A stretch of 64,000 nt of DNA, from positions 62,001 through 126,000 of the forward strand of contig NZ_PVTF01000015.1 of NCBI RefSeq assembly GCF_003002815.1, in the 5' to 3' direction. Every line of letters begins with the position of its first letter. Positions within the stretch are counted from its first letter, which is position 1. Position numbers and translations under genes: made by a program. Below the pieces are notes generated by a model that saw only the letters and a list, made by a program, of their open reading frames with translations, ran no database searches and was not told the DNA's origin. Positions 1 through 9,500 of the stretch are shown one piece after another. This DNA is from Umezawaea tangerina (lineage in GTDB: Bacteria > Actinomycetota > Actinomycetes > Mycobacteriales > Pseudonocardiaceae).

Positions 1-59
1 ATCGGGATCAGCGGGTACAGGTGGCCGATGTATGGCAGGGTCGCGAACAGCACGCGCAC
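1..59 (-). CDS. Glycosyltransferase, N-terminal fragment (runs off window)
   Basis: The minus strand from a GTG at 59-57 reads VRVLFATLPYIGHLYPLIP before the window ends. This is the typical first beta-strand and glycine loop of GT1/MGT-type glycosyltransferases, and it closely resembles the start of the glycosyltransferase at 34078 (MRVLFSFVGGNGHFQPM). A GGAG ribosome binding site lies at 66-69, six bases before the GTG, and the start is 12 bases after the stop of the upstream GNAT gene. The two are therefore probably co-transcribed. Only 19 residues are visible, so substrate cannot be judged. Confidence 0.7.
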   Translation of the reverse strand, partial: MRVLFATLPYIGHLYPLIP

Positions 60-71
60 GCGGGGCTCCGT

Positions 72-521
72 TCAGCGGGCCAGCAACGTCATCGTCACGC
101 CCGGCGCGAGCTGTCGCGTCCCGGTCGGCAGGAACCCGCGGCTCCGGTACAGCTCCATGGCGGGCAGGTTCGCGGTGCCGGTGGAGACGACGGTCCGGTC
201 GGACGGTTCGAGCGTATCGAGGGCGTCGAGCAGAGCGCGCGCGATCCCGGACCGGTGGTGGGCCGGGTGCACGACCAGTCGGCAGATGTCGAGCACGCCG
301 TCGTCCAGCCGCACCCACGACACCGCGCCGGTCAGCCCCTCGGTGCCCAGGAACGACTCCCCGCACGCGCGCAGCTCGTCGGGGGTCTCGTGCAGCGGCG
401 GGATCGCGTCGAACCCGATCAGCCGCGCCTCCACCGCGTAGGCCGCGCGTTGCAGCTCCCACAGGCCGCGCAGGGTGTCGTCGTCGGACAGGTCGAGCCG
501 GTGGATCGGAGGTGTCGCCAC
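72..521 (-). CDS. GNAT-family N-acetyltransferase
   Basis: A 149-residue single-domain GNAT protein that should transfer an acetyl group from acetyl-CoA to an amine. The diagnostic motif A region is present: ICRLVVHPAHHRSGIARALLDAL holds the Q/RxxGxA-type pyrophosphate-binding loop (HRSGIA), and ELYRSRGF near the C-terminus is the usual final helix/strand signature. The start is a GTG with no clear Shine-Dalgarno sequence. The gene is followed after 12 bases by a glycosyltransferase on the same strand, suggesting an operon. The acceptor is unknown. Confidence 0.85.
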   Translation of the reverse strand: MATPPIHRLDLSDDDTLRGLWELQRAAYAVEARLIGFDAIPPLHETPDELRACGESFLGTEGLTGAVSWVRLDDGVLDICRLVVHPAHHRSGIARALLDALDTLEPSDRTVVSTGTANLPAMELYRSRGFLPTGTRQLAPGVTMTLLAR

Positions 522-707
522 GGGGCGAACCTAGTGCGGCGCGCCCGGTTCCCGCCGGGATTCTCCGCTCGGGACAAGGGAACCACCCGCCGTTCGGCCC
601 AAGCGGCTCGACGACCTTGGTGATTGCCGCCCACCGGGGCCGCCGATACGCTCCGGGATGCCGGTGGCGGACCCGTCCCGCCACCGTCGACCTGGGGGGA
701 TCCACTC

Positions 708-1226
708 GTGAAAGCCTTTTCCCGGCTCAGCCGCGCCCTTTTCGCCCTCACCCTCGGCCTGTCGTTCACGGCGGTCGCCACGGGGACCGCGGGCGCCGAC
801 CCCGAGCTGTCCACCGCCGAGGGCGACAACGCGCCGCTGCGGGCCGCCGCCGTGTGCCCGCGGCCGGGGCAGCGGGTGAAGACGTCCACCGCGCCGAACG
901 TCTACCTCGTCAACCCGGAGCGCAGGCTCCTCCTGCTCCCGGACGAGGCGACGTACTTCGCGCTGTGGGACAGCTGGGAGGGGATCGTCGTCGACGACCG
1001 GGTCGCCGACTGCTACTCGCACTACGACATCTTCGACGGCCCGCACCTGGTCCGGCAGAACGGCGGCGTGAACGTCTACATCTGGGACAACTCCCCCGGC
1101 TCCTACCGGCTGATCCCGTCGCTCGAGGTGTTCGAGCAGTACGGCTTCGCCTGGAGCCGGGTCAAGGCGACGCCGTACAACGAGATCCACCCCGTCTCCT
1201 ACCGCGACTGGGCGAACTACCCGTAG
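708..1226 (+). CDS. Small secreted protein of unknown function
   Basis: A 172-residue protein from a GTG at 708, chosen because GGGGGGA at 695-700 lies seven bases upstream and because the sequence from there is a classic signal peptide: KAFSRLSRALF, a hydrophobic core (ALTLGLSFTAVATG) and a TAGA-D cleavage site around residue 28. The mature part contains two cysteines (VCPRPG and DCYSHYD), possibly a disulfide, and is rich in Tyr, Trp and Asp (NVYIWDNSPGSYRLIP). I do not recognise a family. It converges on the SDR gene with a single base between the two stop codons. Confidence 0.75.
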   Translation: MKAFSRLSRALFALTLGLSFTAVATGTAGADPELSTAEGDNAPLRAAAVCPRPGQRVKTSTAPNVYLVNPERRLLLLPDEATYFALWDSWEGIVVDDRVADCYSHYDIFDGPHLVRQNGGVNVYIWDNSPGSYRLIPSLEVFEQYGFAWSRVKATPYNEIHPVSYRDWANYP

Positions 1227-1227
1227 C

Positions 1228-2046
1228 TCACGCGGGCGTCCCGACGTCGGAGACGTGGTCGAAGCCGAGCCCGCGGTTGAGCCTGCCGACCAGTGAGGTC
1301 GTGGTGCGCCGCGGGAGCAGCCTGGGCACCAGGGTGCCGACGCGGTTGACCACCCGACCGGGGTAGGAGACGTGCCTGCCGCGGGCGAAGTCGTCCAGCG
1401 TCCGCGCGGCGACCCGCTCCGGGGTGTCGGCGGCGCGCGGGTCGATGGTGGCGGTCGTGCCGTCGAAGAACCCGGTGGCGACGGCACCGGGGTGGGCGGC
1501 CATCACGGTGACCCCGGACCCGCGCAGCTCCGCGGCCAGCGCCTCGCTGAAGGACAGCACGAACGCCTTCGAGGCCGCGTAGGACGACTGGTAGGGCATG
1601 GGCTGGAACGCGGCCGTCGAGGCCACGTTGACGATCCCGCCGCTGCCGCGGGTGAGCATCCGGCCGCCGAGCAGGTGGGTGAGCGCGAGCAGCCCGTTCA
1701 CGTTGACGTCCACCGAGAGCAGGTGCCCCGCCAGCGGCCGGTCGAAGAACGGGCCCACGCTGCCCAGGCCCGCGTTGTTGAGCAGCAGGTCGATCGCGAT
1801 CCCGCGCTCGTCCAGCCCGGCCACGACGTGCGCCGGGCCGTCGGCGGCGCCGAGGTCGGCCGGGATCACGGCCACCTCGACCCCGTGCGCCTCCCGGAGC
1901 CGCACGGCCAGGTCCTCCAACGCATCGCGGGAGCGGGCGACCAGGACGAGGTTCGCTCCCCTGCGGGCCAGTTCGGTGGCGTAGGCGACGCCGAGGCCTT
2001 TCGACGCGCCGGTGACGAGCGCGGTGCTTCCCTGGAACGACTTCAC
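1228..2046 (-). CDS. Short-chain dehydrogenase/reductase (SDR)
   Basis: A 272-residue classical SDR with the full signature: TGASKGLG at residues 12-19 (Rossmann cofactor loop), NNAG at 90-93, catalytic Ser143, and Tyr156-x3-Lys160 (YAASK). An arginine-rich loop (VARSRD, 36-41) after the second beta-strand favours NADP(H). The C-terminal tail past the core (GRHVSYPGRVVNRVGTLVPRLLP) resembles the DltE/SadH-like group often annotated as acyl or fatty-aldehyde oxidoreductases. The substrate is not deducible. It is divergent from the HTH/hydrolase operon and has two identical palindromes in its promoter region. Confidence 0.9.
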   Translation of the reverse strand: MKSFQGSTALVTGASKGLGVAYATELARRGANLVLVARSRDALEDLAVRLREAHGVEVAVIPADLGAADGPAHVVAGLDERGIAIDLLLNNAGLGSVGPFFDRPLAGHLLSVDVNVNGLLALTHLLGGRMLTRGSGGIVNVASTAAFQPMPYQSSYAASKAFVLSFSEALAAELRGSGVTVMAAHPGAVATGFFDGTTATIDPRAADTPERVAARTLDDFARGRHVSYPGRVVNRVGTLVPRLLPRRTTTSLVGRLNRGLGFDHVSDVGTPA

Positions 2047-2074
2047 GGTCGGACCGGCCTTCCCTCAGTGGATA

Positions 2075-2125
2075 CTTCGACCCTCGAAGCACATCGCCTA
2101 CCCTAAACAGCTTCGACCCTCGAAG
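2075..2125 (-). promoter_or_regulatory. Paired palindromic operators over the SDR promoter
   Basis: The 15-base sequence CTTCGACCCTCGAAG (CTTCGA / CCC / TCGAAG, a perfect inverted repeat) occurs twice, at 2075-2089 and 2111-2125, with centres 36 bp apart. On the minus strand a plausible promoter sits here: TTGCTT, 17 bases, then TAGGGT. The upstream palindrome lies in the spacer and the other lies just downstream of the expected start. This geometry suits a dimeric repressor (TetR- or MarR-like). No cognate regulator is obvious unless it is the HTH protein transcribed divergently. Confidence 0.65.
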
Positions 2126-2189
2126 CAACCTGGTCGCATCGTTCTTAATAAGTACCTGTTTAACGTTCATATGAGGTAGTTTGCGGAAT

Positions 2190-2612
2190 ATGTCAGGGGA
2201 GTTGTTGTCCGTCGAACAGGTCGCCGACCAGCTCGGTCTGCACGTCCGCACGGTGCGCGGGTACGTGCGCGACGGCCGGTTGAAGGCCGTCCGGATCGGC
2301 AAGCAGTACCGGATCGCCCGCGAGGACCTCGCGGCGCTGACCGGGCGGCCGTCCGCGCCACCGCGGCCGCGGCACGTGGAGGTGTCGAGCATCGTGCAGG
2401 TCGACGGCATCGACGCCACCGACGCCGGGAGGCTCAGCAACCTGCTGATGACCGCAACGGCGGGCCCCCGCGAGGGCGACGGCCCGTTGCGCGTGGAGAC
2501 GGTGCACGACGCCGACCGGGCCACCATGAAGATCATCCTGCTGGGCAGCGTCGAGACCACGGCCGAACTGCTCGGGCTCATCGCCGTGATCACCGAGGAG
2601 GAAGGCCGATGA
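2190..2612 (+). CDS. Helix-turn-helix DNA-binding protein (MerR/excisionase-like) with C-terminal domain
   Basis: About 140 residues. The N-terminal 50 residues (LLSVEQVADQLGLHVRTVRGYVRDGRLKAVRIGKQYRIAREDLAAL) form an excisionase/MerR-type winged HTH of the HTH_17 kind. The remaining 80 residues (SSIVQVDGIDATDAGRLSNLL, then an alternating strand/helix stretch ending ITEEEGR) match no family I recognise and could be the effector-sensing or dimerisation part. The ATG at 2190 is used; a TTG at 2181 (MRNM...) with GAGG at 2173-2176 is an alternative. The upstream 40 bases are unusually AT-rich. Its stop overlaps the next ATG (ATGA), so it is translationally coupled to the hydrolase and is probably the local regulator. 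Confidence 0.8.
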   Translation: MSGELLSVEQVADQLGLHVRTVRGYVRDGRLKAVRIGKQYRIAREDLAALTGRPSAPPRPRHVEVSSIVQVDGIDATDAGRLSNLLMTATAGPREGDGPLRVETVHDADRATMKIILLGSVETTAELLGLIAVITEEEGR

Positions 2613-3433
2613 CCACCGTCTACCGGTCGGAGGCGGGCGGGCGGACCGTCCGCGAGCAGTACCGCGCCCTGCTGGAGCACTGGCCGGTCGAGGCGGAGCG
2701 GCGGACCGTGCCGACCCGTGCGGGAGACACGTTCGTCGTGGTCAGCGGCCCCGTCGACGCACCACCGGTGGTCGCGCTGCACGGCTCCGGCGGCAACTCC
2801 GCCACGTGGCTGGCCGACATCGCCACCTGGGCCCCGCACCTGCGGGTGCACGCGGTGGACGTGATCGGCGAACCCGGTCTGAGCGCTCCCGCCCGGCCGC
2901 CGCTGGGGTCGCCGGAGTACGCGGAATGGCTCGACGACGTCCTGGACGGGCTCGGTCTGACGTCGGCCGCGGTGGTCGGCATGTCGCTGGGTGGGTGGCT
3001 CGCGCTCGACTACGCCTCCCGCAGGCCCGAGCGGGTCACCGGGCTGGTCCTGCTCGGTCCCAGCGGGATCGGCCGCCGCAAGGTCGGCTGGCTGCTGCGG
3101 GCGCTGCCGTTCTTCGCGCTGGGCCAGTGGGGGCGGCGGCGGATCGTCCGGATCGTCGCGGGCGCCGACGTCGGCGAGTACCGCGAGGTCGTCGCCTCGA
3201 CGTTCCGGCACTTCAAGCCGAGGGTGGAGTTCCCGGTGTTCGACGACGCGGTGCTGCGCGGGCTGGAGATGCCGATGCTGGTCGTCGTGGGCGGCCGGGA
3301 CGCGATGCTGGACTCGCGCGGGACCGCGCGGCGGCTGGCGGCGACCGCGCCGCACGCCGACGTGCGGGTGCTGCCCGCCGCGGGCCACTTCATCCCCGGC
3401 CAGGCCGACGCGGTGCTGGACTTCCTCCGATGA
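2609..3433 (+). CDS. Alpha/beta-hydrolase
   Basis: A 274-residue alpha/beta-hydrolase. Visible motifs are the oxyanion loop HGSGG (58-62), the nucleophile elbow GMSLG (124-128, Ser126), the acid GGRD (Asp231) and the catalytic His in AAGH (His260). There is no signal peptide, so it is cytoplasmic. It has a strong GAGGAGGAAG ribosome binding site inside the end of the HTH gene and overlaps both neighbours by four bases, making a tight three-gene operon. The substrate is unknown; ester or lactone hydrolysis is typical of the family. Confidence 0.9.
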   Translation: MTTVYRSEAGGRTVREQYRALLEHWPVEAERRTVPTRAGDTFVVVSGPVDAPPVVALHGSGGNSATWLADIATWAPHLRVHAVDVIGEPGLSAPARPPLGSPEYAEWLDDVLDGLGLTSAAVVGMSLGGWLALDYASRRPERVTGLVLLGPSGIGRRKVGWLLRALPFFALGQWGRRRIVRIVAGADVGEYREVVASTFRHFKPRVEFPVFDDAVLRGLEMPMLVVVGGRDAMLDSRGTARRLAATAPHADVRVLPAAGHFIPGQADAVLDFLR

Positions 3434-3744
3434 CCGGCGTGCTGGTGCTCCCCGCGGACGGGCCGAGGCTGCGCACCGAACAGGACGCCCTGGACGTCAT
3501 CGGCGAGGTGTGGTCGCAGGACGCGCACACCGCCGTCGTCCCGGTCGACCGGCTCGACGAGGGGTTCTGGACGCTGAGCACCCGGATCGCGGGCGGCATC
3601 ATCGGCAGGTTCACCGTCTACCGGGTGCGGCTGGTGGTCGTGGGCGACATCTCCGCGCGGCTCGCGGCCAGCGAGACGCTGAGCGCGTTCGTGCGCGAGC
3701 TCAACCGCGGCCACGAGGTGTCATTCGTGACCGCGCTCGACTGA
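3430..3744 (+). CDS. DUF4180 family protein
   Basis: A 104-residue protein beginning with ATG inside an ATGA overlap with the hydrolase stop. The sequence TEQDALDVIGEVW, VVPVDRLDEGFW, TRIAGGIIGRFTVYRVRLVVVGDIS and FVRELNRGHEV is the hallmark layout of DUF4180, a small alpha/beta domain of unknown function common in actinomycetes. DUF4180 proteins are usually about 110-120 residues, so this is full length. The function is unknown. Context suggests it serves the same process as the HTH regulator and hydrolase. Confidence 0.85.
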   Translation: MTGVLVLPADGPRLRTEQDALDVIGEVWSQDAHTAVVPVDRLDEGFWTLSTRIAGGIIGRFTVYRVRLVVVGDISARLAASETLSAFVRELNRGHEVSFVTALD

Positions 3745-3745
3745 G

Positions 3746-3776
3746 CCGGGGGCGCGGGTCGTGCCCGCGCCCCCGG
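3746..3776. terminator. Bidirectional terminator hairpin
   Basis: A perfect 13-bp GC stem (CCGGGGGCGCGGG / CCCGCGCCCCCGG) with a 5-base loop lies in the 35 bases between the convergent DUF4180 gene and the giant gene. It should terminate both transcripts. Confidence 0.8.
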
Positions 3777-3779
3777 ACG

Positions 3780-6540
3780 TCACACCCGGAACAGGTCGCC
3801 CGTGATGGCCCTGGTCCGCCCGTGGTGGTCCTTCACCACCGGCGGCACCGGGGGCGCGACCGGCACCGCGGGAGACGCGACGAAGGCAACCTGCGGCGGA
3901 ACCGCCGCGGGAGCCGCAACCACCGGGACCACAGGCGCCGGAACCACAGGCGCCGGGGCCGCTGCCGCCGGAACCGCCGCTAGCGGGACCGCTGCCGCTG
4001 GCGATGCCAGCGCGGTGAGCAGGGCGGTGCGGTCGACCTCCTTGGTCCGCTCCGGCCACGCGGTCCGGTCCGACTCGACCACCGTGATGCCGTGCGCGGC
4101 GGCGAAGGCGTCGATCCGCGCCCGCACGGCCGGGTCGAGCCCCGTGCGGGGCACCGACACCTCCGCCACGTCGCGGCCGAACACCACACCGCCGTAGACG
4201 TGCGTCTCCAGCAGCAGGTTCGTCTGCGGGACCATCCCCGGCAGCCCCATGGCGTTCTGCACGATGCCGTTGACGTAGTCCGTGCGCCCCTGCTCGAACA
4301 TGTCGTGCATCAGGTCCACGACGTTGCCGCGCTCGGGCCCCTTGGCGCCGAAGGTGTAGTAGGACCGCTGCCGCACCCGCGGGTCGAGCAGCAGGTGGGT
4401 CTCGCCGTAGTAGTCGCTGCCCTCGAAGCCCTTCGTCCGGTCGTAGTTCACGTTGACCGCGCCGAACACCGCCGCCTCGTGCGGGCCGAAACCGCGCCTG
4501 CCGGACTCGATGTCGTCCTTCTCCCGGCGCCACCGCGTGTAGTTGTCGCCACGCGCGGCGTTGACCTCGTTGGACAGCGTCCAGAAGGCGAAGTCCGGGT
4601 CCTCGGCGAGCAGCCCCTCCAGGTAGCGGACCTGCCTCGGCATCCTGGCCGCGTCCAGCTCGGCGGCCGCCAGCATCGTCTTGGCGCGCTGGTGCTGGGA
4701 CTGGAGCTCCCGGAACTCCTGGCTGCGGTCGAACGGGTTCTCCGTCCTGCCCCGCGTCTCCAGCTCGCCCAGCAGCCGCTGGACCTCGGCGCGGCGCGCG
4801 TTGACGTCGGCCTGCTTGGTCCGCAGCATCCCCAGCGTCGACGAGTCGACGACCCGCAGGCCGATCTCCGCGGCCGTCAGGTAGTGCGCGTCCGCCTGCG
4901 CCAGCGCGGCGGCGCCCTGGTCGGTGCCGAAGACGGTCCCGCCCTTGAGCGAGATCGTGATCGGCGCGGTGGCGAACCAGGTCTCGGCCTCCGCGAGCAC
5001 CCGCTCGGCGGCGGCGGCGTCGGGCACCCCGAGCTTCTCGACGAGGTTCTGCCGCACCGACTCCCGGCGGGCCGCCGCCGCCGGGTCGACCCGACCGCCC
5101 TCGACCCGGTTGGTCCGGATGTCGCGCAGGTGCTCGTACTGGCGCTGGGTCAACGACCCCGCGTGGTCCGAGCCCGGCAGCGGCACCGACGTGGTGGCCG
5201 TGGACGGGGTCAGCCCGGTGCGGCCGGTGGCCAGGTCGGCGGCCGTGAACGGCAGCGGCCCCGGCGCGTCCGGGTGCCCGACCACCGGCGCGGCGACGGA
5301 CGTCGGGGGCACCCAGGCGGCCTGCGGCGCCGACACCGGTGCCAGCGCCGCCCGCAGGCTGTCCAGGTGGTCGGACGCGGACTTGGTGAGGACCAGGTCC
5401 TTGTTGTTCCACTCGGGCGCGCCCGGCTTGTCCCGCTTGAAGGCGTCGAAGACGCGCTGCGAGGTGGTCTTGCGCAGCTCGACCGCGCGCCGGTAGTAGC
5501 CGGGGGCGATCTCGCCCGGCAGGTCGGCCAGGACGAAGTTGCCGTTCGCGTCCGCGTCGCGGTCCAGCTCGCCCTCGTGGATCTCGGACAGCGTGTAGGA
5601 CAGCATCTCGGCCTCGTAGCGCCTGCGCAGCAGGTCGAACGTCGTCCGCGGGTCCAGCCCGGCCCGCTCGGCGATCGCCTCGACCCTGGCCGCCACGGCG
5701 GGCAGCTCGACGTCCCCGCGCATGAACGAGGTCAGCGGGTCGTCGGAGACCAGCGCGCTCGCGAGCCGCACCGCCTCCGGGGACATCGACGAGGACGCCT
5801 CGCCGTCCCAGCGGAGCCGGTCGGCCTGCGACTCGATGACCTTCCGGGCGAACACCGGCTTGAGCAGCGGGTCGTTGAACGCCTCGGACATGTCCCTGGC
5901 CACGTTGTCCACGACGGAGGCCAACGCGATGGCGTCGTTCCTCGTCGCGGCCTCCGGCCCCTGCGCGGTCACCTCGGTGATCATGGGCAGGACCCGGACG
6001 AGGCCCGGCAGCGAACGCGGCGTCGGGCGGCCGAGGACCTCCAGCACCCGCCGCACGTGCTCGTGCGTGCTCTGGCCCTGGCGGATCCTGGCCTCGGGGT
6101 CGGTCATCGCCAGGTCGACCAGCGGCATCCGGCGGGCCCAGTCGAGGACGTCGGCCGGACGGCCGGGCGTCGCGGCGGGCTGTGCCGGGGCGGCGGACGC
6201 CGTCGCCACGGCGGGCTGCGGGGTACCCGCGGCCGCCTGCTGCTCGGCGAGCACCTCGGCGGCCTCCCGGACCGCGTCCGCCTGCCGCTGGGCGTGCTCG
6301 ACGACGGTGGCGCGGTCCTCGATCGCCGTCTGGAACTCCTCCGCCAGCTTCAGCCGGCGCTGGTCGTCCTGGCTGGTGAACAGCGCCTCCGCGCGGTGGT
6401 CGACCTCGCGGTCGGCCCGCACGGTCGCCTGGCGCGCCCGCGCCTCCGCCCGCCGTGCGTCGGCCAGCAGCGCCTCCGCGTCCGCGACCGACGTGACGGC
6501 CGGGGCGTTCGGCGGTGCGACGTCCGACTCGAAGGCGGTC
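3780..6540 (-). other. C-terminal effector-like region of the giant protein (DUF3626-like end)
   Basis: Encodes about residues 7900-8812. The first part is helical: ADARRAEARARQATVRADREVDH, then STHEHVRRVLEVLG followed by a helical bundle that parallels the HD-like region in the middle of the protein but lacks the paired His-Asp. The last 300 residues contain AVFGAVNVNYDRTKGFEGSDYYG, ETHLLLDPRVRQRSYYTFGAKG and LLLETHVYGGVVFGRDVAEV. These resemble the conserved blocks of DUF3626 (a gene-poor 'YG.xNL', a 'HL.L.p.v..r.tft.gd' block and an 'E..hG.v....DV' block). The match is from memory of the family pattern and is tentative; the activity is unknown. Confidence 0.45.
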
Positions 6541-9500
6541 GGCGGCAGCAGGTTCGGCGAGGCCAGCGCGTGAGACCTGGTCTCGATCAGCCAGAGGTTG
6601 CGCGGCTTGATCTCCATGGTCGGCGAGTCGATCCCCGCGGTCATCGGGCCGTTGTCGGCGACGACCCGGCCCTTGCCGTCCTGGTGCTGGAAGACCGGCT
6701 TGGCGTGGCCGGGCTCCACGTACTCGTCCTGGAGCCCGAGGAAGTGCCCGACCTCGTGCGCGAGCCGCCGCGAGTCGGTGTCGACCGGCCAGCTGAGCTG
6801 GTTCGCCCGACCGTTCGCCCCGGTGACCGCGATGTGGCCGTGCGCCTCGGCCGGGTTGTCGGTGAACTCCACCGTGACGTGCAGCTGCTCGCCGCTGGGC
6901 AGGCGGTGGCCCCGGTTGAACAGCGCCTCCACCCCCTCCAGCGTGCGGGCCTTCAGCGCGTCCACGTCGGGACCGGTCGCGTCCAGGTGCACCTTGACGG
7001 TGTAGTCCTGCACCTTGACGCCGTCGACGTCGAGCGTGCGCTTGTCGTAGGCGATCGGACCGCGCCACGCCTTGAGGTCCACGCTGCCGGGGGCGACGGT
7101 GCTGGTGGTCAGCACTCCCCCGTCCTCGGACCGCACGGTGCTGATCGGCGCGGTGGCTCGGGCCGCCCGGATGTCCTGCGAGGACACCGGGTTGCTCGGC
7201 CGCGACCACTCCGCGCTGGACGCGTCGCTGTGCCGCCACGACTCGTCCGACAGGATCGGATGCGGAGCCTGCGGAGCCTCCGACGTGATCACCGTGTCGG
7301 TCACCTTCACCGACTTCGGCGCCTCCGGCGGCAGGAAACCCTCGGGGCGCTTGAGGTCCCAGTCGACGGTCACGTCGGCACCGTCGGGACGGCCGCCCTC
7401 GGCGATCGTCACGTCGAGGACGCCGTCGAGCCTGGCGTCCAGCGCGGCCTTGACCTCCGGGGCGTTCACGCCCGAGACCTCGACCACCGGCGGCAGGAAG
7501 CCGCGGTCGGCGCGCTTGGCGACCGACTCGACCAGGTCCGCGGCCAGCACGTCGACCTCGGCGGACTGCGCGTCGGTCAACGACGTGCTGCCCGGCTCGA
7601 AGGCGAACGACCGCTCCGGCGCGGGACCCCGTGGCACCGCGGGTCGCGGCGCGGCGGGCGCCGACTCCGCGTCCGCGGTGACCGCCGTGCCGGGCACGGG
7701 CGGCGCGGCGGGCGGGAGCGGAACCGACCGGGTGGGCGCGGGCGGAGGCGGAACGGGACGGGTCGGGGCGGGCGGGGGCGGGACGGGCCTGGTGGGCGCG
7801 GGCGGGGCCGCGTTCACCGAGTTGTAGGTCGCGATCCCGTGGTCGACGGCGGTCTTCGCCCGCCACCACGCCTGCTGGCTGGTGTCGACGGCGGTCCGCG
7901 CCTGTTCGAGATCGGCCTCGGCGGCGGCCATCTCGTCCACCACCGCCTGGTGCCGGGCCGCCGCGGCCTCGTGGCGCTCGACGGCGGCTTCCCGCGCCTC
8001 GGCCAGCCGGGCGGCGTTGCGCCGGGCGGTCTCCAGGTCGGTGTCCGCCTTCGCCGCGGCGGCCTCGGCCGCGGCCAGCCTGGCCTCGGCGTCGGCGTGC
8101 GCGGTCGTCGCCTCGGCGAGGCGGTCGGCGGCGGTGCGGCGCCCGGCCTCCGTGGCCGTCTGGTCAGCGTCGGCCGCCTGCGCGTCCCGCTGCCGCTGCT
8201 CGACCGCGGCCGCCAGGTCGCCGACCTCGGCGCGCACGGCCGCCTCGGTGTCGACGGCGGTGTCGCGCAGGCCGGTCAGGGTGGTGACCCTGGTGTCGGC
8301 GGTGGTCGCGACCCTCGTCGCGACGGCCAGCTCGCCCTGGCGGACCGCGGCGGCCTTGGCCAGCCCCGCCGCCACCGGCGCGAGCCGGTTGAGCGTCACC
8401 TCGGTGGCGTGCCGGACGGTGTCGGAGTCGACCTCCGCGTCGCGCCAGGCCTTGGCCGCGTCCTTCACCTGCGTCTGCGCGGTGTCGAGGGTGGCGGGCA
8501 GCGCCGTGCCGAGCGCCGTCTCGGCCTCGGCCACCGGCATCCGGACCTGCGCCGAGCCGGGCGCGTCCAGCCTGACCACCGAGGTCCGGCCGCCGCCGAG
8601 GTCGGCGACGACCCGGTACTCGACGTCGTAGGACACCAGGCCCGACCGGCCGACCGGCTTGAGGTTGTTGACCTTGTTGTTCGTCGCGCCGCCGGAGGTC
8701 GCGGCGCTGTCCTCGGCGGCGTGCCGGAGCTCGACGCCGCCGGTGGAGAAGCCGACGTCGGGCTTCTTGGAGGACACGCCACCGCTGGCCGCGCCGAGGG
8801 AGGCGTCGCCGGTCTCGGTGCGCTTGGACTCGCTGGACGTGGTGGTGACGGTGGTCTTCGGGTTCTCCAGGTTGACCCCGTCGCTCAAGCCCTCGAGCCG
8901 CGGGTTGACCAGCTTCGCGTACACCTTCACGTTCGCGTGCTGGCTCACCGTCAGCGCGGCCTCGTGCAGACCGGGAACGTCCAGCGCGCCCTTGAGCATG
9001 CCGGGCAGGTTGGGCTGCAACGACTCCGAGCTCAACCCCGACTGCAGGGCGTTCATCGACCCGGTGCCCTTGCCCGTGATGCCCTGGTTCGCACCGGCCG
9101 TGGTCAGCGCGAGCACCGCGGCCTGCCGCAGCTGCGCGGCACCCCGGAAGCTCTCGACCGACGCGGTGGGCGGCAGGTCCACGCGGCCGTTCCGCTGCCA
9201 GGCCTCCGCGGTCGCCGGCGTAGCGCCGTCGTCCACCGCGGGTGCCGGTGCGAACGCCGTCGGCGCCGCCGCGGTACCCGTGGCGACCTTGTGGTTGTCG
9301 GCGAGCAGCCGCACGTCCACGTCCTGCGCCGGGCCGCTGGTGACGGCGCCGACGACCCTGTTCCCCTTCTCCACCACCAGCTCGAACACGACCGGGACGC
9401 TGTACTTCACGGCGGGACCGCTGCCCGCGCGCAGGTGGCCGACCTGCTCGGTGGTCGAGGTCGTCGTGGAGTGCGACTCCGCCTGGCCGACGGAGGTGCT

